Below, piece after piece: positions 35,230 through 44,242 of a stretch of 64,000 nucleotides of DNA; the first letter of the stretch is position 1; every line of letters starts with the position of its first letter. This DNA is from Chryseobacterium sp. ON_d1 (GTDB lineage: Bacteria; Bacteroidota; Bacteroidia; Flavobacteriales; Weeksellaceae): the NCBI RefSeq assembly GCF_006829085.1, contig NZ_BJTC01000016.1, positions 84,197 through 148,196 on the forward strand, in the 5' to 3' direction. The translations under genes were made by a program, and so were the position numbers. The notes beneath the pieces were generated by a model. The model was given only the letters and a program-made list of their open reading frames with translations, made no database searches and had not been told where the DNA came from.

Positions 35230-36309
35230 TTAAACTTCAAAAATGATACTTTCCTCATTAATTTTCTTCACGACACTTTCAGTACGTTCTCTGTGGGTAT
35301 CGGTGATGAAAATCTGGCCAAAACTTTCTTTATTCACTAGCTCAATCAATTGGGAAACTCTGATGTCATCAAGCTTATCAAAAATATCATCAAGCAACAG
35401 AATAGGGGTCTTTTTCGTAAGCTCTTTGACAAGACTCATCTGAGCCAGTTTTAAAGAGATCAGAAAAGATTTCTGCTGCCCCTGAGATCCGATTTTCTTA
35501 ATTAAAACATGGTCCATTTCGAAAAGAAGATCATCCTTATGAATTCCTTTTGAAGTATAGGTCAGCATGCGGTCTTTTTCAAGGCTTTCCTTTAAAAGAT
35601 TTTCAAAGGAATCTGCCAGTAAATGAGATTCATAAATAACAGATACAGTTTCTTTTCCGCCGGAAATAATCTGATAGAAATTCTGAACAATGGGGTTCAG
35701 CTGTTCTACGAAATCCTTTCTTTTGTCAAATATTTTTGTCCCGAATCTGATGATCGGATCATCATAGATCTCCAGTGAATCTTTGTCCCAGGTTCTGTTC
35801 TTGGCAAAATATTTGAGCAGGGCATTTCGCTGCTGAATTGTCTTCTGATACTGAATGAGGTCAAAAAGATACTCTGAATCCGTCTGAGAGATCATGGCAT
35901 CCAGAAACTTACGTCTGCTCTCCCCGGAATCCGAAATAAGATTGGAGTCATAAGGAGAAATCATAACGCTCGGAAGATAACCGATATGATCTGCAAGCCT
36001 GTCATAGCTTTTATCATTTTTCTTAATTACCTTTTTGGCTTCTTTGGGCTGGGTAATTCTGATGATATCTTCGCTGTCTTCATTCCGGATTTCAGCATCA
36101 ATGGTGAAAAAGTCCTCTTCATTTTTAATGTTGTTGAGGTCTGTATTGCCCAGAAAGCTTTTTCCCACCGATAAATAATGCAGTGCATCTAAAATATTGG
36201 TTTTTCCCACGCCGTTATTACCCACAAAACAGTTGATCTGCGGGGAGAATTCAAATTTTTTCTCAGAATGGTTTTTAAAATTGTAGAGGGAAAGCTTCTT
36301 GATAATCAT
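35230..36309 (-). CDS. recF: DNA replication and repair protein RecF
   Basis: 359 aa. The Walker A motif GNNGVGKT lies at residues 30-37, the signature region SQGQQKSFLISLKLAQ follows, and the Walker B LLLDDIFDKLDD is near residue 305. It has the usual RecF length and order. It acts with RecO and RecR to load RecA on gapped DNA. It starts 3 bases after the preceding membrane-protein gene, so the two are co-transcribed. Confidence 0.96.
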   Translation of the reverse strand: MIIKKLSLYNFKNHSEKKFEFSPQINCFVGNNGVGKTNILDALHYLSVGKSFLGNTDLNNIKNEEDFFTIDAEIRNEDSEDIIRITQPKEAKKVIKKNDKSYDRLADHIGYLPSVMISPYDSNLISDSGESRRKFLDAMISQTDSEYLFDLIQYQKTIQQRNALLKYFAKNRTWDKDSLEIYDDPIIRFGTKIFDKRKDFVEQLNPIVQNFYQIISGGKETVSVIYESHLLADSFENLLKESLEKDRMLTYTSKGIHKDDLLFEMDHVLIKKIGSQGQQKSFLISLKLAQMSLVKELTKKTPILLLDDIFDKLDDIRVSQLIELVNKESFGQIFITDTHRERTESVVKKINEESIIFEV

Positions 36310-36312
36310 TCG

Positions 36313-37068
36313 TCAAAAATACTCCATTATTACTAAAAATAAAAAAGGAAGTGCAGAACACGTCTCCACTCCGAATGAAAAATAAGCATCATCTCTTTTA
36401 TTTTCAGAGAAATAAATAAGAATATAAGTTATAATACTTGTTATAAAAAATGATAGAGCATAATGCAGTTCAAGATATAAAGTTGAAATGATGCTGCTGA
36501 TGAAAACAAGAATATAGGCAATGTATTTGGTATTCTGAACCCCTATCAGCATAGGAAAGGTTTTTACGGTATCACTATTCATATCCCGGATATCAAAAGG
36601 AAGGACCAGTGCTGTAATAAAGAAAAAACTGATCATAAAAATAGGAATGCTGAATTCAGGAAGCGTAAGCCAGCAGTTCACCAAAGCCCAAACCAATCCT
36701 ACATAAAAAACTTTCAGCAAAGGAATTTTTCTGATATAAACATCAAGAAAAAAGCTGTTATAAAGCAATCCGAGTACAACAATAATAAACCATTTCAGAA
36801 GTCTTATTTCATTATGATTATGAATGATTAAAAAAGCGCAAACGATTCCGGCTACTGCGTTTACAACCACTATTTTGAAGAAATGTTTGGTATATTGGTA
36901 TTTGGTATAAAGATAGCCGCTGAAATAAGTGATGAAAATCAAAAGAACAGTAGGGAAACGGAATGTGTTTTGCTCTTTCATGAAAAATACTGCAAAAAGA
37001 GTTCCCATAAGGGAGACATACATTTGGCTGTCAATGACAGTTTTTTTCAGTACTTTTAAGATGTTCAT
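36313..37068 (-). CDS. UbiA-like polytopic membrane protein
   Basis: 251 aa with about eight hydrophobic segments. The only polar motif is FDIRDMNSDTVKTFPMLIG, which recalls the second Asp-rich motif of UbiA prenyltransferases (DxxD before a conserved Thr/Pro segment). The first Asp-rich motif is not obvious, so catalysis is uncertain. It is divergent from the alpha-2-macroglobulin gene with only 18 bases between the start codons. Confidence 0.6.
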   Translation of the reverse strand: MNILKVLKKTVIDSQMYVSLMGTLFAVFFMKEQNTFRFPTVLLIFITYFSGYLYTKYQYTKHFFKIVVVNAVAGIVCAFLIIHNHNEIRLLKWFIIVVLGLLYNSFFLDVYIRKIPLLKVFYVGLVWALVNCWLTLPEFSIPIFMISFFFITALVLPFDIRDMNSDTVKTFPMLIGVQNTKYIAYILVFISSIISTLYLELHYALSFFITSIITYILIYFSENKRDDAYFSFGVETCSALPFLFLVIMEYF

Positions 37069-37086
37069 TTATCAAAATTAATATAT

Positions 37087-40000
37087 ATGAAAAGATTTTC
37101 CAAGATTTTTCTGCTTTTGCTTATAATGCTGAGCATTTCAAGGGTGTCCGCGCAAAAATATTACGATACCCAATGGAAAAAAATTGCTGAAAACAGTACA
37201 AAAGGAGCGTATAAATCTAATCTTCCCATTATTTTAGACATACAAAAACAAGCCATGAAAGAAAATAATGCCTTCGAACTGATCCGTTCTCTGAAAGCGG
37301 AATTCAGTATTGTAAATCAAACGGTGGACGATGATAAGAACAATACCGCTTCTCAGTTTTTCAAAAAACTGAAAGATACGGAAGGGAAGCTGACCGGTGA
37401 AGGCAAGCTGGTATACAAAGTTCTGCTGAACGGATTCTTCATGGATTATTACAACCAGAATCTATGGAAAATAAACGGAAGAACCAACATTAATTCCCAG
37501 GATGTTTTGCAGATTGAAACCTGGAGTAAGCTTGATTTCAAAAGCTATCTGACCAAAAGCTTTCAGGAACTTGACCGGGAAAAACCTGATATGAAAAAGA
37601 TTTTCCTGGAAAAATATAAGGATATATTTTCCGGAACAGGTGATATTGCTTATTTCCCAACGTTGTCTGATTGGTATGCGCTGAAAAAAACAGAATTTTT
37701 ATCTGATAATAATATTTTCACGAAAAATGAACTGGCTGCCAACCGTACAGATATTAATACCATCTATGATGAACTGATTGCACAGAACACCGGAAACGCA
37801 AAGCTGTACTTCATGAAAGAGAAAATTACAGAAAACTGTAACTTCAATTACTGTAAAGATAAACTTGAGCAGCTGCAGAATCTCTTAAAATCTAATACTG
37901 AAGGAGATTACAAAGTAATGATCATGGGAGATATTATGGATGAACTGGTCAGTAAAAAGAAGCCTAAAGAGGCTCTTGCAATAGCTGCCCAGGCGAAAAA
38001 TGAATATCCGAAATCTCCTTTTATTGAAAATATCAAAAGTAAAGAAGCCCAGATTACAAATCCGTACCTGACGATTAAATATGAATCCCAGACCCAGAAT
38101 AATCTGCCGATTCATTTTGTGGCGCAATATCAGAATGTCTCAGAATTTACCATGAATATTTATGAAGTAAAGGACGATTTTACCTCATTTCTTCAATATG
38201 TTCAGAACTCGTATTCCAATACTTTCGGAAAACTGAAAAAGAATCTGGTAAGGAAAGAGATATTCCAGCTTCCTGATCCTAAAGATTATCAGAACCATAA
38301 AACTTCACTGGAAGTTAAGCCGCTTCCATCAGGTGTGTATGTCGCAGAATTTACGGTGGCAGGTGCTGATATGAAAGATACAGATTCAAAACAGAATTTT
38401 TATTTTCTGGTTTCAGGAAACAGAATTATTTATCAGTCTAAAACAGACAGGAATCCTCTTTCTGATGAGCTGAAGCTGGTAAACAGTGAAAATGGAAGGC
38501 CAGTGGTCAATGAAGGACTTAGATTTTATGAATTTGTTTCCAATAAAACTTTAAATAAAATTGAAGGAGCTACCAATGCAAATGGAGGGTTTAAGTTTCC
38601 TTCCACGGAAAGTAAAGAATATTACAGAACATTCCTGATTCAACAACCTAAGACCAATGATTTCCAGATCATGCAGATGTATGGAAACAGAGGGTCTGCT
38701 GAAGATTATAATCCTAATAAACAAATTCGCTCAACGGCTCAGATTTTCATTGACAGAGGGATTTATCGTCCAGGCCAAACCGTTTATTTTAAAGTGATCA
38801 ATACCAGAATTAATAAAGAAGTTGAATCTGTTATTTCAGGATTAAAACAAAAAATAACTTTACTGAATACCAATAATGAGGAAGTTTCTTCTCAGGAATT
38901 TACTGCCAATGAGTTTGGCTCCTATCACGGAAGTTTCATTCTTCCAAAAGGAAAACTGAACGGTAATTTTTATCTGAGAATTGAAGGTGAAAGCCAGGGG
39001 TACAAGAACTTCAGAGTAGAAGAATACAAGAGACCTAAATTTGAAGTAACCTTTGATCCGGTAAAAGAAGAATACAAATATGGTCAAACTATAGATTTAA
39101 AAGGAAAAGCCATAATGTTCTCCGGAGTTCCGCTGAGCAATACGACAGTGAACTACGAAATCAAAAAGCATAATATCCGATGGAGATATTTCAGCTGGTA
39201 TCCGCAGGATGATGATAATGAAAACTCAATTCTTGGCGAAGCAAAAACCAATGAAAAAGGAGAGTTTATCATTCATTTAGAACTTAAAAAAGATGAAAAG
39301 CTGGAAGGAATACAGATTGATAACTATGCAGTGAATGCATCTGTTACAGATATCAATGGAGAAACACAGACTGCCGATACCCAATTGAAGGTAGCATCAG
39401 TTTCTCATTACATTCAGGCAGAAAACATCAGCAATAGTTTTACAGATGAAAATGTGAAACTGAAGGTAGAAACCAAAAATTATAACGATCAGAATCTTAA
39501 GAAGCCATATCAGGTTAAGCTATCAAAACTGACCGCTCCTAACAGAATTTTCAGAGATAATTTCAAATCTGATGTTCAGAACCTTCCAAAATATTCAAAA
39601 GAAGAGTTCATTAGCAAATTTCCACATGATCTTTTTGATAAAAATGATGAGATCAAAAACTGGAAAACCGAAAAAGTATTGATTGAAAGACAACAGCAGC
39701 CATTCGCTGATAATTCTCAGGCAGCAGCCAGTCTTGATTTAGGAAAACTGGAAGCAGGAGATTATCAACTTGAACTTTTCAATATTGAAGGAAAAGATAC
39801 CATCAAAACCTCACAGTATTTCAGTGTCTGGGATAAAACTTCTTTAAAACCAAACCAGAAAACATTCCTTACGGTTATCGCTCCGAAAGAAGAATTGTCA
39901 AGAGGAGAAAAAGCAAAAGTGTATGTATTCTCGGCAGTTCCTGATGCGCTGGTGAATGTTTTTGTGCAGGATGGATCAGGAAAAACCGTTTCCGAAGTTC

Positions 40001-43000
40001 ATCAGCTGAAAAAAGGGATATTGGAATATACCGCTGAAATTCCTAAAGATAAAAGTGTTTCGGATCTTAACCTTCAGTTTCAGCTGGTGGCATTTAATGA
40101 TGTGAATACCGAATCTGTTTCCTTAAAAATAAAAGACACAGAAAAACCTTTAAAAATTGAAACCGTAACCTTCAGAGATAAGCTTGAACCTAACGCTAAG
40201 GAAAAATGGACGGTAAAAGTTACCGGAAATGACAAGGAAAAGATCAACGCTGAGGTATTAGCGAATATGTATGATATGTCTCTGGATCAGTTTGCTGCCA
40301 ACAGCTTTACTTGGAGAAAACTGTATACTCCATTTGTAATCCTTACTTCTTATGGGATCAGCAATTACCTTCAGCAGCAAAATTATCAGAAAAGGCTGAG
40401 GTATTTTGAAGACAGATATGTAACTGTTCCTCAGTTTAACTGGTTTGATGGGAATTATTATTCAATTTCAAGGGAAACCATTGTAGGGTTTAGCAATCAG
40501 GAAGGAGTAAAAGCTCCGGCTTATGCATTACCGCCATCACCAATTGCTGGGCAAGCAAAAGGTATAAGAAGAAAAGCTATTGCTGAAGATAAAATAGCAG
40601 TAGCACAGAATGTGTTACCTGAAGCAATGGAATCTGATGCAGACGGTGTTTTAGATCATGATGATGTAGAGAAAGGCCTTGATAAAGTAGCTGTCCGTCA
40701 GAACCTGAACGAAACAGCATTTTTCTATCCGGATCTGAAAACCGATGCCGAAGGAAATGTCAACTTCGAGTTTACCTCTCCGGAAGCATTGACCAAATGG
40801 AAGCTGATGTTCCTCGCCCATACTAAAGATGCAAGAGCGGCTACCCTGGAAAAAGAAGTGGTAACACAGAAAGAATTCTCTGTGACTCCAAACTATCCAA
40901 GATTCCTGAGAGAAGGGGATGAACTGAACCTACAGTCAAAACTTTCAAATCTTACTGATAAAAAGTTAAATGGTTCCGCAGAATTACAAATTCTGGATGC
41001 CTTTACCAATGAGAATATTTCTTCAAAATTCGGAATGAGTTCAGGTGTACAAAACTTCAGCTTGAATGAAAACGGAAGCAGCGCATTGACATGGAAATTA
41101 AAAGTTCCGGACAATGTTTCCTCCGTTATTTTCAAAGTGGTTGCTAAAGCAGGTCAGTATTCTGACGGAGAGCAGCAGGCTATTGCTGTATTACCGAACA
41201 GAATGCTGGTGACGGATGCGGTTCCGGTTTTTGTGAAAGAAGGAGAAACCAAAACATTTGTACTGGATAATCTTAAAAATAATACATCCACGACAGTGTC
41301 TAATGTTTCCAATACATTGGAACTGACGACGAATCCGATCTGGGAAATCATGTTTGCCCTTCCAAGCCTGAAAAACGATCAGAACAATTCTGCGGATGTA
41401 ATATTTAATAAATGGTTTGCAGACGTACTGGCTTCGGAAATATTCAAAGCCAATCCGAAAATGAAAACTGTATTTGAAGAATATCAGAATAAAGGATTAT
41501 TAAATTCAAATCTTGAAAAAAATCAGGAACTGAAACAGCTGTTGTTGGAAGAAACCCCTTGGGTACTGGAAAGCAAAAATGAAGGAGAACAGATGCAGAA
41601 ACTGGCATTATTATTTGATGTCAATACCATGAAAAACTCAATTAATCAGGATTGGGAGGATTTCAGAAAACTGCAGAATCCTGACGGTGGATTCTCATGG
41701 TATCCAGGTTACCCAAGTTCTTACGGAACGTCGCTGTACATCCTTAAAAACTTAGGAAAAATCAATTCCTGGTTAAAAGATCATGTGAAAGACTATCAAA
41801 GCGCTGATCAGCAAAGTATTGTTGCTAAACTGATTCAGTATGTAGATAATGAAGTGAACAAGTATTTTGATGTGAAAAAAGGGAACGTCTGGAACAACTG
41901 GGCGATGGACTATCTTGATGCCAGAAACTATTGGGAAAAACAATATCCTTTAAAAGGAAAAGGAGCTACTCTGAAAACGCTGGTGAAACAAAAAGCCAAG
42001 ACCGCTAAGATCACAGATTTTACATTCTTCGGGCTTCATCGTGCAGCATTATTAATGAACGATTATGGTCTGAAAGAGGTCTCAGATAAGTTAATGATTT
42101 ACCTTAAAGAAACTTCTACAGATACCAAAACACAAGGTGTCTATTGGAAACAGAATCTTAATGACTGGGGATGGTTTGGTTCTAAAGTAGTCAACCATGC
42201 CGGAGCACTGGAAGCTTTTAATACGTTAAAATCTAACGACCAAAGCTTTATTGAAGATATGAAAATCTGGCTGGTAACCCAGAAGGAAGTCAACTCATGG
42301 GGAAGCTCAAGAGGAACAGCAGAAGTGATCTTTACGATCTTGAACTCAGGAAAATCATGGACAGGAGCAGAAAGTGATAAAGCCACTATCGTTTGGGGTG
42401 GAAAAGAGCTGACGCCTCAGACACAAGCTACAGGCTATGTGAAGTCAACTTTGAAACCAGAGGCTGTAGATGAGAATTTAGCAACGGTAACGGTTACAAA
42501 ACCCGGCCCCGGAATTGTTCAGGGAGGATTGTTCTGGCAGTATTATGAAGACCTTGATAAAATCAAATCTTCCGAAAATTATATTTCTGTAACGAAGGAG
42601 CTTTATAAAAAAGTGAAAACCGTAAACGGAGAAGAACTTCAGAAGATCTCTGCTGAAACCCCATTGAAAGTAGGAGATAAAGTGACGGTAAGAATGATTC
42701 TCAATACAGACAGAGCGATGGAATTTATTCACATCAAAGATATGCGTGCTGCAGGATTTGAACCTGTAGATGTGTTGTCCGGATATCAGTGGAAAAATAA
42801 CCTTGGATATTATCAGTCGACTAAAGATGCTTCTACCAATTTCTATATTCAATACATGCCGAAAGGAAAATATGTTTTTGAATATGATGTAGTGGCCAAC
42901 GCATCCGGTAAATTCTCCAACGGAATTACTACCATGCAGAATTACTATGCACCGCAAATGAATGCTCACACAAAAGGGAGCAATGTGATAATTTCAGAGT

Positions 43001-43002
43001 AA
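37087..43002 (+). CDS. Bacterial alpha-2-macroglobulin family protein
   Basis: 1971 aa. The signal peptide ends at VSAQ. The N-terminal 330 residues are helical repeats. Macroglobulin-like domains follow (DRGIYRPGQTVYFKV at about 555), then a Pro/Ala/Lys-rich stretch at about 1150-1200 that may be the bait region. The A2M domain (ETAFFYPDLKTDAEG at about 1209) and an alpha-toroid domain (GGFSWYPGYPSSYGT at about 1530) come last. I see no Cys-x-Glu-Gln thioester, so trapping would be non-covalent. A Ca-binding-like DADGVLDHDD (1184-1193) lies before the A2M domain. Such proteins inhibit proteases in the periplasm. Confidence 0.9.
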   Translation: MKRFSKIFLLLLIMLSISRVSAQKYYDTQWKKIAENSTKGAYKSNLPIILDIQKQAMKENNAFELIRSLKAEFSIVNQTVDDDKNNTASQFFKKLKDTEGKLTGEGKLVYKVLLNGFFMDYYNQNLWKINGRTNINSQDVLQIETWSKLDFKSYLTKSFQELDREKPDMKKIFLEKYKDIFSGTGDIAYFPTLSDWYALKKTEFLSDNNIFTKNELAANRTDINTIYDELIAQNTGNAKLYFMKEKITENCNFNYCKDKLEQLQNLLKSNTEGDYKVMIMGDIMDELVSKKKPKEALAIAAQAKNEYPKSPFIENIKSKEAQITNPYLTIKYESQTQNNLPIHFVAQYQNVSEFTMNIYEVKDDFTSFLQYVQNSYSNTFGKLKKNLVRKEIFQLPDPKDYQNHKTSLEVKPLPSGVYVAEFTVAGADMKDTDSKQNFYFLVSGNRIIYQSKTDRNPLSDELKLVNSENGRPVVNEGLRFYEFVSNKTLNKIEGATNANGGFKFPSTESKEYYRTFLIQQPKTNDFQIMQMYGNRGSAEDYNPNKQIRSTAQIFIDRGIYRPGQTVYFKVINTRINKEVESVISGLKQKITLLNTNNEEVSSQEFTANEFGSYHGSFILPKGKLNGNFYLRIEGESQGYKNFRVEEYKRPKFEVTFDPVKEEYKYGQTIDLKGKAIMFSGVPLSNTTVNYEIKKHNIRWRYFSWYPQDDDNENSILGEAKTNEKGEFIIHLELKKDEKLEGIQIDNYAVNASVTDINGETQTADTQLKVASVSHYIQAENISNSFTDENVKLKVETKNYNDQNLKKPYQVKLSKLTAPNRIFRDNFKSDVQNLPKYSKEEFISKFPHDLFDKNDEIKNWKTEKVLIERQQQPFADNSQAAASLDLGKLEAGDYQLELFNIEGKDTIKTSQYFSVWDKTSLKPNQKTFLTVIAPKEELSRGEKAKVYVFSAVPDALVNVFVQDGSGKTVSEVHQLKKGILEYTAEIPKDKSVSDLNLQFQLVAFNDVNTESVSLKIKDTEKPLKIETVTFRDKLEPNAKEKWTVKVTGNDKEKINAEVLANMYDMSLDQFAANSFTWRKLYTPFVILTSYGISNYLQQQNYQKRLRYFEDRYVTVPQFNWFDGNYYSISRETIVGFSNQEGVKAPAYALPPSPIAGQAKGIRRKAIAEDKIAVAQNVLPEAMESDADGVLDHDDVEKGLDKVAVRQNLNETAFFYPDLKTDAEGNVNFEFTSPEALTKWKLMFLAHTKDARAATLEKEVVTQKEFSVTPNYPRFLREGDELNLQSKLSNLTDKKLNGSAELQILDAFTNENISSKFGMSSGVQNFSLNENGSSALTWKLKVPDNVSSVIFKVVAKAGQYSDGEQQAIAVLPNRMLVTDAVPVFVKEGETKTFVLDNLKNNTSTTVSNVSNTLELTTNPIWEIMFALPSLKNDQNNSADVIFNKWFADVLASEIFKANPKMKTVFEEYQNKGLLNSNLEKNQELKQLLLEETPWVLESKNEGEQMQKLALLFDVNTMKNSINQDWEDFRKLQNPDGGFSWYPGYPSSYGTSLYILKNLGKINSWLKDHVKDYQSADQQSIVAKLIQYVDNEVNKYFDVKKGNVWNNWAMDYLDARNYWEKQYPLKGKGATLKTLVKQKAKTAKITDFTFFGLHRAALLMNDYGLKEVSDKLMIYLKETSTDTKTQGVYWKQNLNDWGWFGSKVVNHAGALEAFNTLKSNDQSFIEDMKIWLVTQKEVNSWGSSRGTAEVIFTILNSGKSWTGAESDKATIVWGGKELTPQTQATGYVKSTLKPEAVDENLATVTVTKPGPGIVQGGLFWQYYEDLDKIKSSENYISVTKELYKKVKTVNGEELQKISAETPLKVGDKVTVRMILNTDRAMEFIHIKDMRAAGFEPVDVLSGYQWKNNLGYYQSTKDASTNFYIQYMPKGKYVFEYDVVANASGKFSNGITTMQNYYAPQMNAHTKGSNVIISE

Positions 43003-43013
43003 CTGATAAACAT

Positions 43014-43043
43014 AAAAACTGCAGTAATTTTACTGCAGTTTTT
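43014..43043. terminator. Strong intrinsic terminator after the macroglobulin gene
   Basis: Fourteen-base perfect arms (AAAAACTGCAGTAA and TTACTGCAGTTTTT) are separated by 2 bases, 11 bases after the stop codon. The hairpin ends in a T-run. Confidence 0.85.
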
Positions 43044-43097
43044 ATTTAAAGATTTTTAACAGAATATAGAATTAAATCGAAAAATCAAACAATTGTT

Positions 43098-43105
43098 TAA
43101 TTTTG
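43098..43105 (+). promoter_or_regulatory. Ecotin promoter -7 box
   Basis: TAATTTTG matches TAnnTTTG and lies 48 bases before the ecotin ATG, after the upstream terminator. A clear -33 element was not identified. Confidence 0.4.
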
Positions 43106-43152
43106 GAATGGTTTTTGGAATTAAGGTAGTAGCAATTAAAAAAATTATAAAG

Positions 43153-43641
43153 ATGAAATTTTCTAAAACTTTAATTACAGGATTGGTATTAATGGCTGGG
43201 GTAAATGCTTTCGCGCAAAAGAAAGCAGAAAAGTTTGAAAAACTACAGATTGAAATGTTCCCAAAAGCAAAAGAAGGATATAAGCAGGTATATATTCAGC
43301 TTCCTGTGGCAAAAAACGAAAACGATTTAAAAGTTGAAGTTTTTGTAGGAGCTGAAAAAATGCTGGACTGTAACAATTATTTCCTGATGGGAGAAATGAA
43401 AACCCAGGATCTTCAGGGATGGGGATACAACTATTATGAAGTAGAATCTAATGGCGAAACAGGGGGAACCCTGATGGCTTGTCTGGATAAAAAGCTGACT
43501 AAAAAGTTTGTGACTTTAAAGCCTGAAATTGTAAGATACAACAGTAAACTTCCATTGGTATTCTATGTACCGAAAGATATCGAAGTTCGTTACAGAATTT
43601 TACGTCCGGATGCTGCCATGAAAAAAGCAGTTCAAAAATAA
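43153..43641 (+). CDS. eco: Ecotin, periplasmic serine protease inhibitor
   Basis: 162 aa from the ATG at 43153; the longer open frame from 43093 would put extra residues before the signal peptide. The signal ends at AFAQ. Ecotin hallmarks are IEMFPKAKEGYKQVYIQLP, a WGYNYYEV segment, and the primary loop Thr-Leu-Met-Ala-Cys with the second cysteine partner in MLDCNNYF. Met at P1 matches E. coli ecotin, which inhibits many S1-family proteases. It lies next to the alpha-2-macroglobulin gene, making a two-inhibitor locus, though a terminator separates them. Confidence 0.95.
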   Translation: MKFSKTLITGLVLMAGVNAFAQKKAEKFEKLQIEMFPKAKEGYKQVYIQLPVAKNENDLKVEVFVGAEKMLDCNNYFLMGEMKTQDLQGWGYNYYEVESNGETGGTLMACLDKKLTKKFVTLKPEIVRYNSKLPLVFYVPKDIEVRYRILRPDAAMKKAVQK

Positions 43642-43663
43642 ATCAGCTTATTATAACTATACA

Positions 43664-43695
43664 GAAAACTCCTCACAGCGATGTGGGGAGTTTTC
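43664..43695. terminator. Intrinsic terminator of ecotin
   Basis: GAAAACTCCTCAC and GTGGGGAGTTTTC form a 13-base stem with one wobble pair around a 6-base loop, followed by GTTTTTATTT. Confidence 0.85.
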
Positions 43696-43832
43696 GTTTT
43701 TATTTACAGGATAAGATAATTCATTATGGTCTTCGCTGAGTGAAATTGAAGATTCAGCGCAACCAAACGCCCTTGGGCAGGAATAAAAGTTATCCATAAT
43801 CCTTTTGCGAATATTGCGTTGCAGTATAAGTT

Positions 43833-43884
43833 TCGGCTAAAGCCATTGGAAATTTTGTTTTTATTAAACGGGCTAAAGCCCGTT
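43833..43884. repeat. GGCTAAAGCC palindromic intergenic repeat
   Basis: AACGGGCTAAAGCCCGTT (43867-43884) is a palindrome, followed by CCTACTGAAT. A second, partial copy of the core (CGGCTAAAGCC) lies about 30 bases upstream. I recall this type of unit as a dispersed intergenic repeat in Chryseobacterium genomes; copy number could not be checked here. Confidence 0.5.
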
Positions 43885-44219
43885 CCTACTGAATATTATT
43901 TTTCACAGATTTTATATATTAAGTAATTTATTATACAAGCCTATCCACCCAGTTTGTCATTCCGAAGGAATCCAAATTCCGAATAATTTTTTCCAGAGAA
44001 TGTTCTTTTCTTCCTTTGTTTCCTGAAAAAAGTGTCGTAAAAAATAATACTGAAAAAGTAGAGTTAAAATTTTTTTCCGATTTTTTAGTATTTAATTAAC
44101 ATTTAAACGACTCCGACAAAACTTTATTTTATAAGGTTTTAAACTTAAACATATTTTAAACTTACTTTAAATTCACCATATTGTAGAATTATCTTTAAGG
44201 ATTTTACCTTTTTTTGCAT

Positions 44220-44227
44220 TATATTTG
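44220..44227 (+). promoter_or_regulatory. TolC operon promoter -7 box
   Basis: TATATTTG is an exact TAnnTTTG match, 15 bases before the ATG. This gives a very short leader. Confidence 0.5.
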
Positions 44228-44242
44228 TTGTAAACATAAACC

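Larger units (their letters stand above)
43642..44242. other. 601-base intergenic region with terminator, repeats and tolC promoter
   Basis: No gene is visible. The region contains the ecotin terminator, a palindromic GGCTAAAGCC repeat, some unexplained AT-rich sequence, and a TATATTTG box at 44220-44227 just before the TolC gene. Confidence 0.6.

Noticed and set aside
42478..42969. Minus-strand open frame of 163 codons inside the macroglobulin gene
   Set aside because: Antisense shadow; the plus-strand protein continues through with a clear domain structure.
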